Assembly: GCA_963730735.1 (NCBI GenBank)
Contig: CAVSSX010000007.1
Location: forward strand, 1,674,001-1,738,000
Origin: CAVSSX01 sp963730735
GTDB taxonomy: Bacteria; Actinomycetota; Acidimicrobiia; Acidimicrobiales; RAAP-2
DNA length: 64,000 nt
Direction of reading: 5' to 3'
Shown: positions 1 to 8,005 of the stretch, piece after piece
Layout: every line of letters starts with the position of its first letter
Numbering within the stretch: position 1 is the first letter of the stretch
Notes under the pieces: generated by a model
Databases searched by the model: none
Told to the model about the DNA's origin: nothing
The model's input: the letters and a program-made list of their open reading frames with translations, nothing else
Made by a program: the position numbers and the translations under genes

Positions 1-760
1 GGGCGATCTCGCCCAGCGTGGTGGCGCTGAACCACCCGTGGCCCGGTGCCTCGATGATGGCGTCGACGATGGCGAACAGCGCCACGGCCACCAGGACCGT
101 GCCGACCACGTCGAGTCGCCCGGCGTCGGGCGCCGCCGTCTCGGGCACCAGTCGGAGCACCCCGACGAGGGCGACGGCGACCACCGGGATGTTGACCAGA
201 AAGACGCTGCCCCAGGCGAAGTGGGCCAGCAGCAGCCCGCCCAGCGTGGGGCCGATCACGATGGCCACCCCGGCGACGGCCGACCACAGGGCGATGGCCT
301 GGGGTCGCTCGGCGGGGGGGAAGACCGAGGTGAGGATGGACAGGGTGGCCGGCATGACGAAGGCCGCCCCGAGGCCCATGATCACCCGGTCGGCGATGAG
401 CATGCCGGCGCCCGGGGCGAAGGCGGCCATGGCGCTGCCGACGGCGAACACCACCAGCCCGGCCACCAGGGCCCGGCGCCGGCCGAACCGATCACCGAGG
501 GCCCCGGCCGGGATGAGGAGAGCGGCGAAGCACAGGGCGTAGGCGTCGGTGATCCACTGGAGGGGCGAGGTGCCGGCGTGCAGGACCCGGGAGAGCGTCG
601 GGAGGGCCGTGTTCAGCACCAAGTTGTCGGTCACCACGATCAGCAGGCTGAGACACAGCACGGCCAGGATGGCCCGCCGCCGGGGATGGCCGTCGGGCCA
701 GCGTCGGTCGACCTCGAAGGCCGGGGGCTCGGTCTGGTGGGCGTTGACGGTGGCGGACAT
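1..760 (-). CDS. MFS drug-efflux transporter (DHA2-like), 3' end outside window
   Basis: Inner-membrane proton-driven efflux pump of the major facilitator superfamily. It starts at the ATG at 760-758 and stays open to the window edge (about 253 codons visible), so the C-terminal half is missing. The translation has repeated hydrophobic helices, an early segment reading TDNLVLNTALPTLS, and the loop 2-3 motif GDRFGRRRA, all typical of 14-helix EmrB/QacA pumps. An AAGGGGAG ribosome binding site lies 5 bases before the start. It is divergent from a TetR gene and shares an operator-rich promoter with it, so repression by that regulator is likely. The substrate cannot be read from the sequence. Confidence 0.85.
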   Translation of the reverse strand, partial: MSATVNAHQTEPPAFEVDRRWPDGHPRRRAILAVLCLSLLIVVTDNLVLNTALPTLSRVLHAGTSPLQWITDAYALCFAALLIPAGALGDRFGRRRALVAGLVVFAVGSAMAAFAPGAGMLIADRVIMGLGAAFVMPATLSILTSVFPPAERPQAIALWSAVAGVAIVIGPTLGGLLLAHFAWGSVFLVNIPVVAVALVGVLRLVPETAAPDAGRLDVVGTVLVAVALFAIVDAIIEAPGHGWFSATTLGEIA

Positions 761-770
761 CGGCTCCCCT

Positions 771-830
771 TAGGTTTACAAGCGTGAGGTTATGGATGTA
801 AACCTATTCTGATCACCTAACGCTTGTAAA
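771..830. promoter_or_regulatory. Divergent promoter with paired inverted repeats, probable TetR operator
   Basis: The 113-base gap between the divergent efflux and TetR genes holds two interlocked perfect inverted repeats. TAGGTTTACA (771-780) pairs with TGTAAACCTA (797-806), and TTTACAAGCGT (775-785) pairs with ACGCTTGTAAA (820-830). The two share the TTTACA core. On the minus strand TTTACA (830-825) could serve as a -35 element for the efflux gene with an 18-base spacer to TAGGTT. Inference: the TetR protein binds here and represses both genes. Confidence 0.6.
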
Positions 831-873
831 GTCTTTTTCGAAGGAACCCGGATCCTGAGAGGTAGGGAACACC

Positions 874-1515
874 GTGACCGAGCAACTGACGTCCCGGCCC
901 CCCCGGGTCCGCAACGCCCGGGGCGAGGGCAGCCAGCTGTCGGGCGACATCGTGGCCGGAGCGGTGGCCCTCATGGAGCGGACCGGCAGCGCCGACGCCG
1001 TGACCCTGCGGGCGGTGGCCCGGGAGGTGGGCATCGCCGCGCCGTCCATCTACGCCCACTTCGCCCACCGCGACGCCATCGTCTGGGCGGTGATGACCCA
1101 GGCGTTCGACGAGATCGCCGAGGCCGTCGAGGCGGCCATCGCCTCGGCCGACGACGTGGTCGAGCAGTTGGTGGCCGGCTGCGAGGCCTACGTGACCTAC
1201 GGGCTGGCCCACCCGGCGGTCTACCGGACCTTGTTCACCCACGAGCTGCCGCCCCCCGAGGACGGGGTGGAGGTGGCCGAGGGCGAACTGCCCATCGGTG
1301 GCGAGGCGTTCGCCCTCTTGATCGGCGGGATCGCCGGGTGCGTCGCCGCCGGGCGATCGGCCAGCACCGACACCTTCGCCGACGCCACCGCCGTCTGGGT
1401 GGCGCTGCACGGCACCGTCACCCTGTGGTCGACCCTCTGCGACTTCCCCTGGCCCGACCAGGACGGCTTCGTCCGCCGGACGGTCCTCTCGCTGGCCCGG
1501 GTCCCGTCGGCCTAG
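874..1515 (+). CDS. TetR-family transcriptional regulator
   Basis: A 213-residue one-component repressor. The helix-turn-helix lies at about residues 45-63 (LRAVAREVGIAAPSIYAHF), the hallmark TetR motif. The C-terminal ligand domain resembles the WHG-type subgroup, but I am not certain of this. It starts at GTG 874 behind a purine-rich GAGAGGTAGGGA stretch. It is transcribed away from the MFS gene, and the shared intergenic repeats are its probable operator. The classical reading is a drug-responsive repressor of the neighbouring pump. Its stop codon overlaps the stop of the convergent LysR gene. Confidence 0.85.
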   Translation: MTEQLTSRPPRVRNARGEGSQLSGDIVAGAVALMERTGSADAVTLRAVAREVGIAAPSIYAHFAHRDAIVWAVMTQAFDEIAEAVEAAIASADDVVEQLVAGCEAYVTYGLAHPAVYRTLFTHELPPPEDGVEVAEGELPIGGEAFALLIGGIAGCVAAGRSASTDTFADATAVWVALHGTVTLWSTLCDFPWPDQDGFVRRTVLSLARVPSA

Positions 1516-2408
1516 TCGGTCGTCGAGCCGGCGCTCGGGCGCCCGGGTGAGGTCACCAGCTCGAGGAACCGTTGGGCGGCCGGGGCCAGGGGACCGGGCC
1601 GGTGGAGCACGGCCAGGCGCCGTTCGACCGGGGGATCGGGTCGGACCACCACCGCCCCCAGTTGCTCGGCCACCTGGGCCTGGCGTTCGGGGACCAGGGC
1701 GGCGCCGGCGCCGGCCAGGACCAAGGGGAGGACGGCGTCGCGCTGGGCCGTGATCACCGACAGGGTGGGCACCACCCCGGCCCGGGCCAGTCCCTCGTCG
1801 AGGAGCCGCCGGGTCGACGTCCCCTCGGGGGTGGTGATGAGCGGCACGCCGTCGAGCACGCCGAGACCCGAGGACCGCCCGGCCGCCACGTCCGGCGGGA
1901 AGATGCACCACAGGCGTTGGGCGCCCAGGTCGTGGTGCTCGAGGTCGGCGCCCCCGTCACCGGACTCGGCCACCCCGAGCTCGCACTCGCCGCTGCGCAG
2001 CAGTGCGGCCACCCCGGCGGCGTCGTCGGGGGCCGCCAGGTCGATCCGGACGCCGGGATGGGTGCCCCGGAAGCGCCCGATCAGCTCGGCCAGGGGATCG
2101 ACGGCCAGGGTGGGCAGGCAGCAGAGGGTCAGTGACCCCTCCTGCAGACCGACCACCGCGGCCACGGCGGCCCGACCGGTGGCCTCGTCTCGCAGCGTCT
2201 GACGGGCCGGCACCAACAGGGCCCGGCCGGCGGCGGTCAGCACGGTGCGTCGGCCCAGGCGGTCGAAGAGCCGGGCCCCCAGTTCGGCCTCCAGCTCCTT
2301 CACGGCCAGCGAGAGGGCCGGTTGGGAGACGAACAGCTCCCGGGCGGCGGCGGTGAAGCCACCGTGGTCGGCCACGGCGACGAAGTAGCGGAGGCGGCGC
2401 AGGTCCAT
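1512..2408 (-). CDS. LysR-family transcriptional regulator
   Basis: A 298-residue LysR-type regulator with an N-terminal winged helix-turn-helix (residues 1-65, including FTAAARELFVSQPALS) and a C-terminal periplasmic-binding-like effector domain. It is divergent from the MFS gene starting near 2485, the usual geometry of a LysR gene and its target. Only 6 bases separate TAAGAT (2420-2415, minus strand) from the ATG at 2408, so the mRNA is probably leaderless. The effector is unknown. Confidence 0.88.
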   Translation of the reverse strand: MDLRRLRYFVAVADHGGFTAAARELFVSQPALSLAVKELEAELGARLFDRLGRRTVLTAAGRALLVPARQTLRDEATGRAAVAAVVGLQEGSLTLCCLPTLAVDPLAELIGRFRGTHPGVRIDLAAPDDAAGVAALLRSGECELGVAESGDGGADLEHHDLGAQRLWCIFPPDVAAGRSSGLGVLDGVPLITTPEGTSTRRLLDEGLARAGVVPTLSVITAQRDAVLPLVLAGAGAALVPERQAQVAEQLGAVVVRPDPPVERRLAVLHRPGPLAPAAQRFLELVTSPGRPSAGSTTD

Positions 2409-2421
2409 ATGAGAATCTTAT
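2409..2421 (-). promoter_or_regulatory. LysR-gene promoter with imperfect palindrome
   Basis: ATGAGAATCTTAT (2409-2421) is an imperfect palindrome directly abutting the LysR start codon. On the minus strand it contains the -10-like TAAGAT (2420-2415) followed by TCTCAT and then ATG. It could serve both as the leaderless promoter and as an autoregulatory site. This is inference from sequence alone. Confidence 0.45.
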
Positions 2422-2484
2422 GGGAACTTCAGTAAAGATGTATTTGAGTTCTAGGTGGGCCGGGCGCACCATGAGGTCATGGCG

Positions 2485-3954
2485 ATGGTGTCGGACGGAC
2501 TGCGGGTCGGCGCCCCCCGCTGGCTGACCGAGCCCGCCCGACCGGCGGCCATCCGGAACCGTCCGGGTGCCTGCTGGCTGGCCGTCGGGGCCGTCTGCAT
2601 CGGGGCCTTCATGGGCCAGCTCGACGCCAGCATCGTCACCCTGGCCCTGCCGTCGTTGCAGCACCAGTTCCACGCCAGTGTGGGCGCCGTCACCTGGGTC
2701 GGTCTCAGCTACCTGCTCACCCTGGTGGTCATGGTGACCGCCGTCGGACGGCTCTCCGACATGCTCGGCCACAAGCTGCTGTACGTCTACGGCTTCGCCG
2801 TCTTCATCCTCGGCTCGGCCCTGTGCGGCCTGGCACCGGGCCTGGTCGCCCTGGACGGCTTCCGGGTCCTCGAGGGGATCGGTGCCGCCATGCTCCAGGC
2901 CAACAGCGTGGCCATCATCGCCGTGGCCGTGCCGTCCCGGTCGCTCGGGCGGGCCCTCGGCATCCAGGGGGCGGCCCAGGCGGTCGGCCTGGCCCTCGGT
3001 CCGACCGTTGGGGGGTTCCTCTTGGCCGCCGGGGGTTGGCGGCTGCTGTTCTACGTCAACGTCCCGGTCGGCGTGCTCGGCCTGGTGGCCGGGATCCTGT
3101 TCATCCCGCGGAGCCGCTACCTCCAGGACCGCACGCCGTTCGACTGGTCGGGGCTGGCCGTGTTCCTCCCGGCGGTGGTGGCCCTGCTCTCGGCGGTGTC
3201 GTTCGTCAACACGGCCGGATGGCGCTCGCCGCTGGTCGTCGGTCTGGCCACCGCCGGCGTGGCCCTCGGGGCCACCTTCGTGCTGGTGGAGCGCCGGTCC
3301 CGTGCCCCGATGATGGACCTCGGCCTCTTCCGACGCCGGCCGTTCGCCGTCGGCATCGCCAGCGGGGCGCTCTCCTACATCGTGCTCTTCGGGGTCCTGC
3401 TCACCGTGCCCTTCTTCTTGGAACGGGGCGCCGGGGTCGGGCCGGCCCGGGCCGGACTCGAGCTGATGGCCATGCCGCTGGCCATCGGGTTGACGGCACC
3501 GTTGGCCGGTCGCCTGGCCGACCGGGTCGGTCCCCGGTCGCTGACCATCGGCGGCATGGCCCTGGCCGCGTCGGCGTTGGTGTTCCTGGCCACGTTCCAC
3601 GGCTCGACCTCGTGGTTCCTGGCCGGCCTGCTGGTGGTGGGGGTGGGGCTCGGCCTGTTCACCGCCCCCAACAACGCCACCATCATGGGTTCGACGCCGT
3701 CGTCGCAGCGGGGCATGGCGTCGGGGATCTTGAACATGACCCGGGGGATGGGCACGGCCCTGGGCCTGGCCCTCACCGGCCTGGTCTACGCCGCCGCCGG
3801 GGGCGACGGGGGCAGCCCGTCGGTGGTCGGCCACGCCTTTTCGGTGACCCTGTGGTTCCTGGCCGCCGTGGCCGCCGTGGCCGCCGGGCTCTCGACCCTG
3901 CGCGGTGGGGTGGTGGCCCGGGACCCGCTCAGCAGTACGGGTGGGCCAGGGTGA
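2485..3954 (+). CDS. MFS drug-efflux transporter (DHA2 family)
   Basis: A pump of about 489 residues with 14 predicted membrane helices. Family marks are the TM1 region GAFMGQLDASIVTLALPSL, the loop motif GRLSDMLGHK, and the antiporter-like segment AQAVGLALGPTVGG. I chose ATG 2485 because GAGG at 2474-2477 sits about 7 bases upstream. In-frame GTG 2455 and ATG 2479 are alternatives. It is divergent from the LysR gene and probably controlled by it. Its last 26 bases overlap the convergent egtD gene. The substrate is not predictable. Confidence 0.85.
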   Translation: MVSDGLRVGAPRWLTEPARPAAIRNRPGACWLAVGAVCIGAFMGQLDASIVTLALPSLQHQFHASVGAVTWVGLSYLLTLVVMVTAVGRLSDMLGHKLLYVYGFAVFILGSALCGLAPGLVALDGFRVLEGIGAAMLQANSVAIIAVAVPSRSLGRALGIQGAAQAVGLALGPTVGGFLLAAGGWRLLFYVNVPVGVLGLVAGILFIPRSRYLQDRTPFDWSGLAVFLPAVVALLSAVSFVNTAGWRSPLVVGLATAGVALGATFVLVERRSRAPMMDLGLFRRRPFAVGIASGALSYIVLFGVLLTVPFFLERGAGVGPARAGLELMAMPLAIGLTAPLAGRLADRVGPRSLTIGGMALAASALVFLATFHGSTSWFLAGLLVVGVGLGLFTAPNNATIMGSTPSSQRGMASGILNMTRGMGTALGLALTGLVYAAAGGDGGSPSVVGHAFSVTLWFLAAVAAVAAGLSTLRGGVVARDPLSSTGGPG

Positions 3955-4933
3955 GCAGGTAGTCCCCCTCGTCGGCGCCCCACATGGCGTCGACGACGAA
4001 GTCGGCCAGGCCGAGCTCCTTCTCGATGCCGTCGGGGGTGAACTTGCAGCTGATCTCGGTGAGTAGTTCCTCGCCGTCGTCGAAGGCCACGTCGAGGTCG
4101 AGGTCGGCGATCCGGACCGCCTGGGGGCCGATCGAGCGCAACCGCATCTCGATCCACTCGGCCACGTCGTTCCATCGGGCCACGTGCTCGAACCGTCCGA
4201 GGTCGAAGTCGCCGCCGAGGCGACGGTTGATGACCGCCAGCACGTTGCGGTTGAAGGCCGCCGTGACCCCGGCGGCGTCGTCGTAGGCGGCGACGATGCG
4301 GGCCGGATCTTTCACGAGGTCGGTCCCGAGCAGCAGGTGGTCGCCGGCGGCCATCGTGCAGTTGAGGTCGAAGAAGAACCGCTGCCGGGCCAGGGGGTCG
4401 AAGTTGCCGATGGTGCCGCCGAGGAAGGCCACCAACCGGTGCCCGTCGGTCGGCAGCGTGCCGAGGTGTCGTCGGAAATCGCCGATCACGGCGTGGACCG
4501 ACAGGCCGGGGTACTCGCCCAGGAGCTCGGTGGCCGCCTGGCGCAGGAACTCGTCGCTGACGTCGAAGGGGACGTAGCGGTCGAGGCTCCCCTGGGCGAC
4601 CATGGCGTCGAGGAGGACCCGGGTCTTCTCGCAGGCCCCGGCGCCCAGCTCGACCAACGTGTCGGCCTGGGCCAGCTCGGCCATGTCGCCGGCGTGGCGC
4701 TCGAGCAGGGAGCGTTCGGCCCGGGTGGGGTAGTACTCGGGGAGTCGGGTGATCTCCTCGAAGAGGCGACTGCCCTCCTCGTCGTAGAACCAGATGGGGG
4801 GCAGCGACTTCGGGGACTCGGTGAGGCCGTTGGCCACATCCTCGGTCAAGGCCCGGTCGAGGTCATCGGGGGTCAGGTGGACGTCGACGGTGAGTGACGA
4901 CGACTCGGATGACCCCTCATCGGCCGGGGTCAC
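3929..4933 (-). CDS. egtD: L-histidine N(alpha)-methyltransferase EgtD
   Basis: A SAM-dependent enzyme that trimethylates histidine to hercynine, the first step of ergothioneine synthesis in the cytoplasm. The 334 residues are close to the family length. Recognisable parts are the SAM-binding loop VELGAGACEKTR (near residue 95), the upstream substrate region FYDEEGSRLFEEIT, and the GGTIGNF motif in mid-protein. The GTG start overlaps the stop of egtB (GTGA), so the two are translationally coupled and egtB is first. No egtA, egtC or egtE lies beside it. Confidence 0.93.
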   Translation of the reverse strand: MTPADEGSSESSSLTVDVHLTPDDLDRALTEDVANGLTESPKSLPPIWFYDEEGSRLFEEITRLPEYYPTRAERSLLERHAGDMAELAQADTLVELGAGACEKTRVLLDAMVAQGSLDRYVPFDVSDEFLRQAATELLGEYPGLSVHAVIGDFRRHLGTLPTDGHRLVAFLGGTIGNFDPLARQRFFFDLNCTMAAGDHLLLGTDLVKDPARIVAAYDDAAGVTAAFNRNVLAVINRRLGGDFDLGRFEHVARWNDVAEWIEMRLRSIGPQAVRIADLDLDVAFDDGEELLTEISCKFTPDGIEKELGLADFVVDAMWGADEGDYLLTLAHPYC

Positions 4934-6144
4934 GTCAGGTCCCGGGCCAGTCGCACGCCGCTGAAGGCCCAGCGGGCGGCGGCCGGGAAGAAGTTTCGGT
5001 AGGTCGCCCGGACGTGCCCAGCAGGGGTGGCGCAGCAGCCGCCCCGCAGCACGTACTGGTTGACCATGAACTTGCCGTTGTACTCACCGACGGCGCCGGG
5101 GGCCGCCCGGAACGCCGGGTAGGGGCAGTAGGCGCTCGAGGTCCACTCCCAGACGTCGCCGAAGAACCGCCGCTCGGCCCCGTCGAGGGGCGCCGGGTGC
5201 AGTCGCGCCTGGTCGAGGAAGTGCCCGGCACCGCCCTCGCCGGCGGCCACGACTTCCCACTCCGACTCGGTCGGGAGCCGGGCGCCGGTCCAGTGGGCGA
5301 AGGCGTCGGCCTCGTAGTAGCTCACGTGGCACACCGGCTCGGCCGGGTCGACCGGTCGGTCGCCACCCAGGGTGAAGATGTTCCAGGCCACACCGGGGTC
5401 GCCCTCGTCGGCCGGGGACCAGTAGAGCGGGGCGTTCCACCGCTCCTGCTGGACCAGGGCCCAGCCGTCGGAGAGCCAGAGCTCGGGTCGTTGGTACCCG
5501 CCGTCGTGCATGAAGGCCAGCCAGTCGCCACAGGTGACCGGTCGGTCGGCGATGGCGAACGAGGGGAGCGACACGGTGTGGCGGGGGAACTCGTTGTCGA
5601 ACCCGAAGCCCACCCCCGGGTGGCCGACCTCGGCCGTCCCGGCCGGATGCTCGAGCCAGCCGACCGACGGCGAGGCGCCGGGGGGCGTCACCGCCAGTGC
5701 GTCGTAGGCGGGGTGCAGTGGGTTCCTCGACAGCACGTGCTTGATGTCCATGAGCAGCAGCTCCTGGTGCTGTTGCTCATGGTTGAGGCCCAGCTCGACC
5801 AGGGCTAGCAGCTCGGGCGAGGCCGACCGGTCGAGGAGGTCGACCATGGACCGGTCGACGTGCTGGCGGTAGTCCCGGACCTCGTCGATCCCCGGCCGTG
5901 AGATGAGGCCCCGCTCGCTCCGCGGGTGCCGGGCGCCGACCATCTCGTAGTAGGAGTTGAAGATGTAGGCAAAGGCCGGGTGGAACGGCCGGTAGCCGGG
6001 CGCCGACGGCTGGAGCAGGAAGGTCTCGAAGAACCACGAGGTGTGGCCCCGGTGCCACTTGGTCGGGCTCACGTCGGGCATCGACTGGACCGTCTGGTCC
6101 TCGGCCGAGAGCGGGGCCGCGAGGGACTCGGTCAGCCCGCGCAC
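4930..6144 (-). CDS. egtB: Hercynine sulfoxide synthase EgtB-type iron enzyme
   Basis: A non-heme iron oxygenase that joins a sulfur donor (gamma-glutamylcysteine or cysteine) to hercynine. An N-terminal DinB-like domain carries iron-ligand histidines in KWHRGHTSWFFE (His31 or His34) and HEQQHQE (His122, His126). A C-terminal FGE-sulfatase fold follows (WEWTSS, LRGGCC, ATYRNFF). The intact frame starts at GTG 6144, but family-like residues (DISTRYPLV) continue upstream in frame with no start codon. One missing base in the G run 6175-6179 would join it to ATG 6209-6207 and give 426 residues. First gene of the egtBD pair. Confidence 0.9.
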   Translation of the reverse strand: MRGLTESLAAPLSAEDQTVQSMPDVSPTKWHRGHTSWFFETFLLQPSAPGYRPFHPAFAYIFNSYYEMVGARHPRSERGLISRPGIDEVRDYRQHVDRSMVDLLDRSASPELLALVELGLNHEQQHQELLLMDIKHVLSRNPLHPAYDALAVTPPGASPSVGWLEHPAGTAEVGHPGVGFGFDNEFPRHTVSLPSFAIADRPVTCGDWLAFMHDGGYQRPELWLSDGWALVQQERWNAPLYWSPADEGDPGVAWNIFTLGGDRPVDPAEPVCHVSYYEADAFAHWTGARLPTESEWEVVAAGEGGAGHFLDQARLHPAPLDGAERRFFGDVWEWTSSAYCPYPAFRAAPGAVGEYNGKFMVNQYVLRGGCCATPAGHVRATYRNFFPAAARWAFSGVRLARDLT

Positions 6145-6300
6145 GAGGGGGTAGCGGGTCGAGATGTCGAGAGCGGGGGCGACTGCGTCAGTGCTGACCG
6201 TGAGCTCATTCCTTGGCTGGACCGCTGTCCGGTGGAATACCCTCCGAGACCGTACCGGAAACGACCGCCTTCCGGCGCGTCACCTCCCGGGCTACGCCGG

Positions 6301-6306
6301 TAGCGT
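6301..6306 (+). promoter_or_regulatory. -10 element TAGCGT, leaderless DUF427 gene
   Basis: TAGCGT ends 6 bases before ATG 6313. There is no Shine-Dalgarno sequence. This TANNNT-N6-ATG spacing is the usual look of a leaderless actinobacterial transcript. No convincing -35 box is visible. Confidence 0.5.
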
Positions 6307-6312
6307 GGCTGC

Positions 6313-6603
6313 ATGACCATTCGAGCGACGTGGCAGGGAACGGTACTGGCCGAGAGTGACCGGACGGTCGTCGTCGAGGGGAACCACTACTTCCCGCCGG
6401 CCGACGTCGACGCCACCCATCTGGCGTCCTCCGCCACGACCACCACGTGTCCGTGGAAGGGCGAGGCCAGCTACTACGACGTCGTCGTCGACGGGGCGAC
6501 GAATGCCGACGCCGCCTGGTACTACCCGCAGCCCAAGGAGGCGGCGGCCGAGATCGCCGACCACGTGGCCTTCTGGAAGGGCGTCGAGGTCACCTCGGTC
6601 TGA
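6313..6603 (+). CDS. DUF427 domain protein
   Basis: A 96-residue cytoplasmic protein covering one complete DUF427 domain. The conserved blocks are CPWKGEASYYDV (middle) and AAWYYPQPKEAA followed by VAFWKGVE at the end. The biochemical function of DUF427 is not established. The gene stands alone between divergent egtB and the downstream transport operon, and probably has its own leaderless promoter. Confidence 0.88.
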   Translation: MTIRATWQGTVLAESDRTVVVEGNHYFPPADVDATHLASSATTTTCPWKGEASYYDVVVDGATNADAAWYYPQPKEAAAEIADHVAFWKGVEVTSV

Positions 6604-6639
6604 GCGCCGGCGGCCGGCGTCGGGTGGCGGGCGCCGTCC

Positions 6640-6776
6640 GTTCACCGGGGCGTCACCGGGCGACACCGCACCGCCCCGTGGGTCGGGGCAACCGTCACCG
6701 TCGTCACCTCTGACCACGGCCGGTCACCGAGGAATTGGACCGGCATCGCGCCAAGGTCACCCCGCCGTTACCTGCC
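6640..6776 (+). promoter_or_regulatory. Cluster of PHO-box-like direct repeats upstream of the phosphonate operon
   Basis: The 249 bases between the DUF427 gene and the binding-protein gene carry several GTCACC or GTTACC cores. Two pairs run as 11-base direct repeats: GTTCACCGGGG/CGTCACCGGGC (6640-6661) and GGTCACCCCGC/CGTTACCTGCC (6755-6776). Further GTCACC copies sit near 6694, 6702 and 6723. Actinobacterial PhoP binds 11-base direct repeats of the form GKTCAYYYRSG. The match is partial, and PhoP control is an inference supported by the genes downstream. Confidence 0.45.
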
Positions 6777-6852
6777 GTCGTTACGTTCGCATTGCGAGCC
6801 GGTTTCCGACCGGATGCCGCAATCCGACACGTACGACGAAGGGACCGATTGG

Positions 6853-7971
6853 ATGCGCAAGACCGTCATGGCCATGCTCGCAGGGGCGACCGCCTGCGGA
6901 CTGAGTGTGCTCACCGCAGGATCGAGTGGGGCGGCGACCAACTGGGCCACCGTGACGTCGGAGTCGGCCGGCGGCGGTCAGGCGGCCCTCATCAAGGCGG
7001 CCAAGGCCGAGGGGACGCTCAACGTCATCACCCTCCCGGCCGACTGGGCCAACTACGGGACCATCATCAAGGACTTCTCGAAGAAGTACGGCATCAAGAT
7101 CAACTCGGAGAACCCCGACGGCTCGAGCCAGGACGAGATCAACGCCGTCAACACGCTGAAGGGTCAGTCCCGGGCCCCCGACGTGCTCGACCTGGGCACG
7201 TCCTTCGCCCTGACGGCGGCCCAGGACGGCCTCCTCGCCCCCTACAAGGTGGCCGAGTGGGCCAACATCCCGGCCGACGCCAAGGCGAGTAACGGCGACT
7301 GGTTCGACGACTACGGCGGCTACGTGGCCATCGGCTACAACTCCAACGTCATCAAGGACCCGCCGAAATCCTTCGCCGACCTGCTGAAGCCGGAGTTCAA
7401 GAACAAGGTCGCCCTGAACGGCAACCCGACCGAGGCCAGTGCGGCCTTCTCGGCGGTGTTCGCGGCGGCGCTGGCCAACGGCGGCTCCTACAACAACATC
7501 CAGCCGGGGATCACCTACTTCCAGAAGCTCAAGGCGGCGGGGAACTTCGTCCCGGTCACCGCCGGGGCGTCCACGGTCGAGAGCGGCCAGACCCCGGTGG
7601 TCATCTGGTGGGACTACCTCCAGGCCTCCGAGGTGGCCCAGCAGTTCAAGGGTTGGAAGGTGGTCATCCCGACCGACGGCCACTACGCCGCCTACTACAG
7701 CCAGGCGATCAGCGCCTCGGCCCCGGACCCGGCGGCGGCCCGGCTGTGGGAGGAGTACCTCTACTCCACGACCGGCCAGAACCTGTGGCTCCAGGGCTAC
7801 GCCCGGCCGATCGAGTTGCCGAAGATGGTGACGGCCGGCACGGTCGACGAAGCGGCCTACAAGAAGCTGCCGGCGGCACCGTCGGGAACGCAGACCTTCC
7901 CGACGCAGGCCCAGCTGACCGCCGCCCAGAACCTGGTGACCCAGCAGTGGCCGACGGCAGTCGGCGGCTGA
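6853..7971 (+). CDS. ABC transporter periplasmic binding protein, probably aminophosphonate
   Basis: An extracellular solute-binding protein of the PotD/iron/2-aminoethylphosphonate superfamily, about 372 residues. The start at ATG 6853 is preferred over ATG 6814 because GAAGGGA lies 8 bases upstream and the product then begins with a clean Sec signal peptide (MRKTVMAML, cleavage near SSGAA). No lipobox is evident. It is the first gene of a six-gene operon with two permeases, an ATPase, an FAD oxidoreductase and a phosphonatase-like hydrolase. Polyamine or iron specificity is possible from sequence alone. The operon partners point to an aminophosphonate. Confidence 0.82.
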   Translation: MRKTVMAMLAGATACGLSVLTAGSSGAATNWATVTSESAGGGQAALIKAAKAEGTLNVITLPADWANYGTIIKDFSKKYGIKINSENPDGSSQDEINAVNTLKGQSRAPDVLDLGTSFALTAAQDGLLAPYKVAEWANIPADAKASNGDWFDDYGGYVAIGYNSNVIKDPPKSFADLLKPEFKNKVALNGNPTEASAAFSAVFAAALANGGSYNNIQPGITYFQKLKAAGNFVPVTAGASTVESGQTPVVIWWDYLQASEVAQQFKGWKVVIPTDGHYAAYYSQAISASAPDPAAARLWEEYLYSTTGQNLWLQGYARPIELPKMVTAGTVDEAAYKKLPAAPSGTQTFPTQAQLTAAQNLVTQQWPTAVGG

Positions 7972-8005
7972 CCGGGCCATCGGCACGGCTGAGCGGCAGG
8001 CCAGC

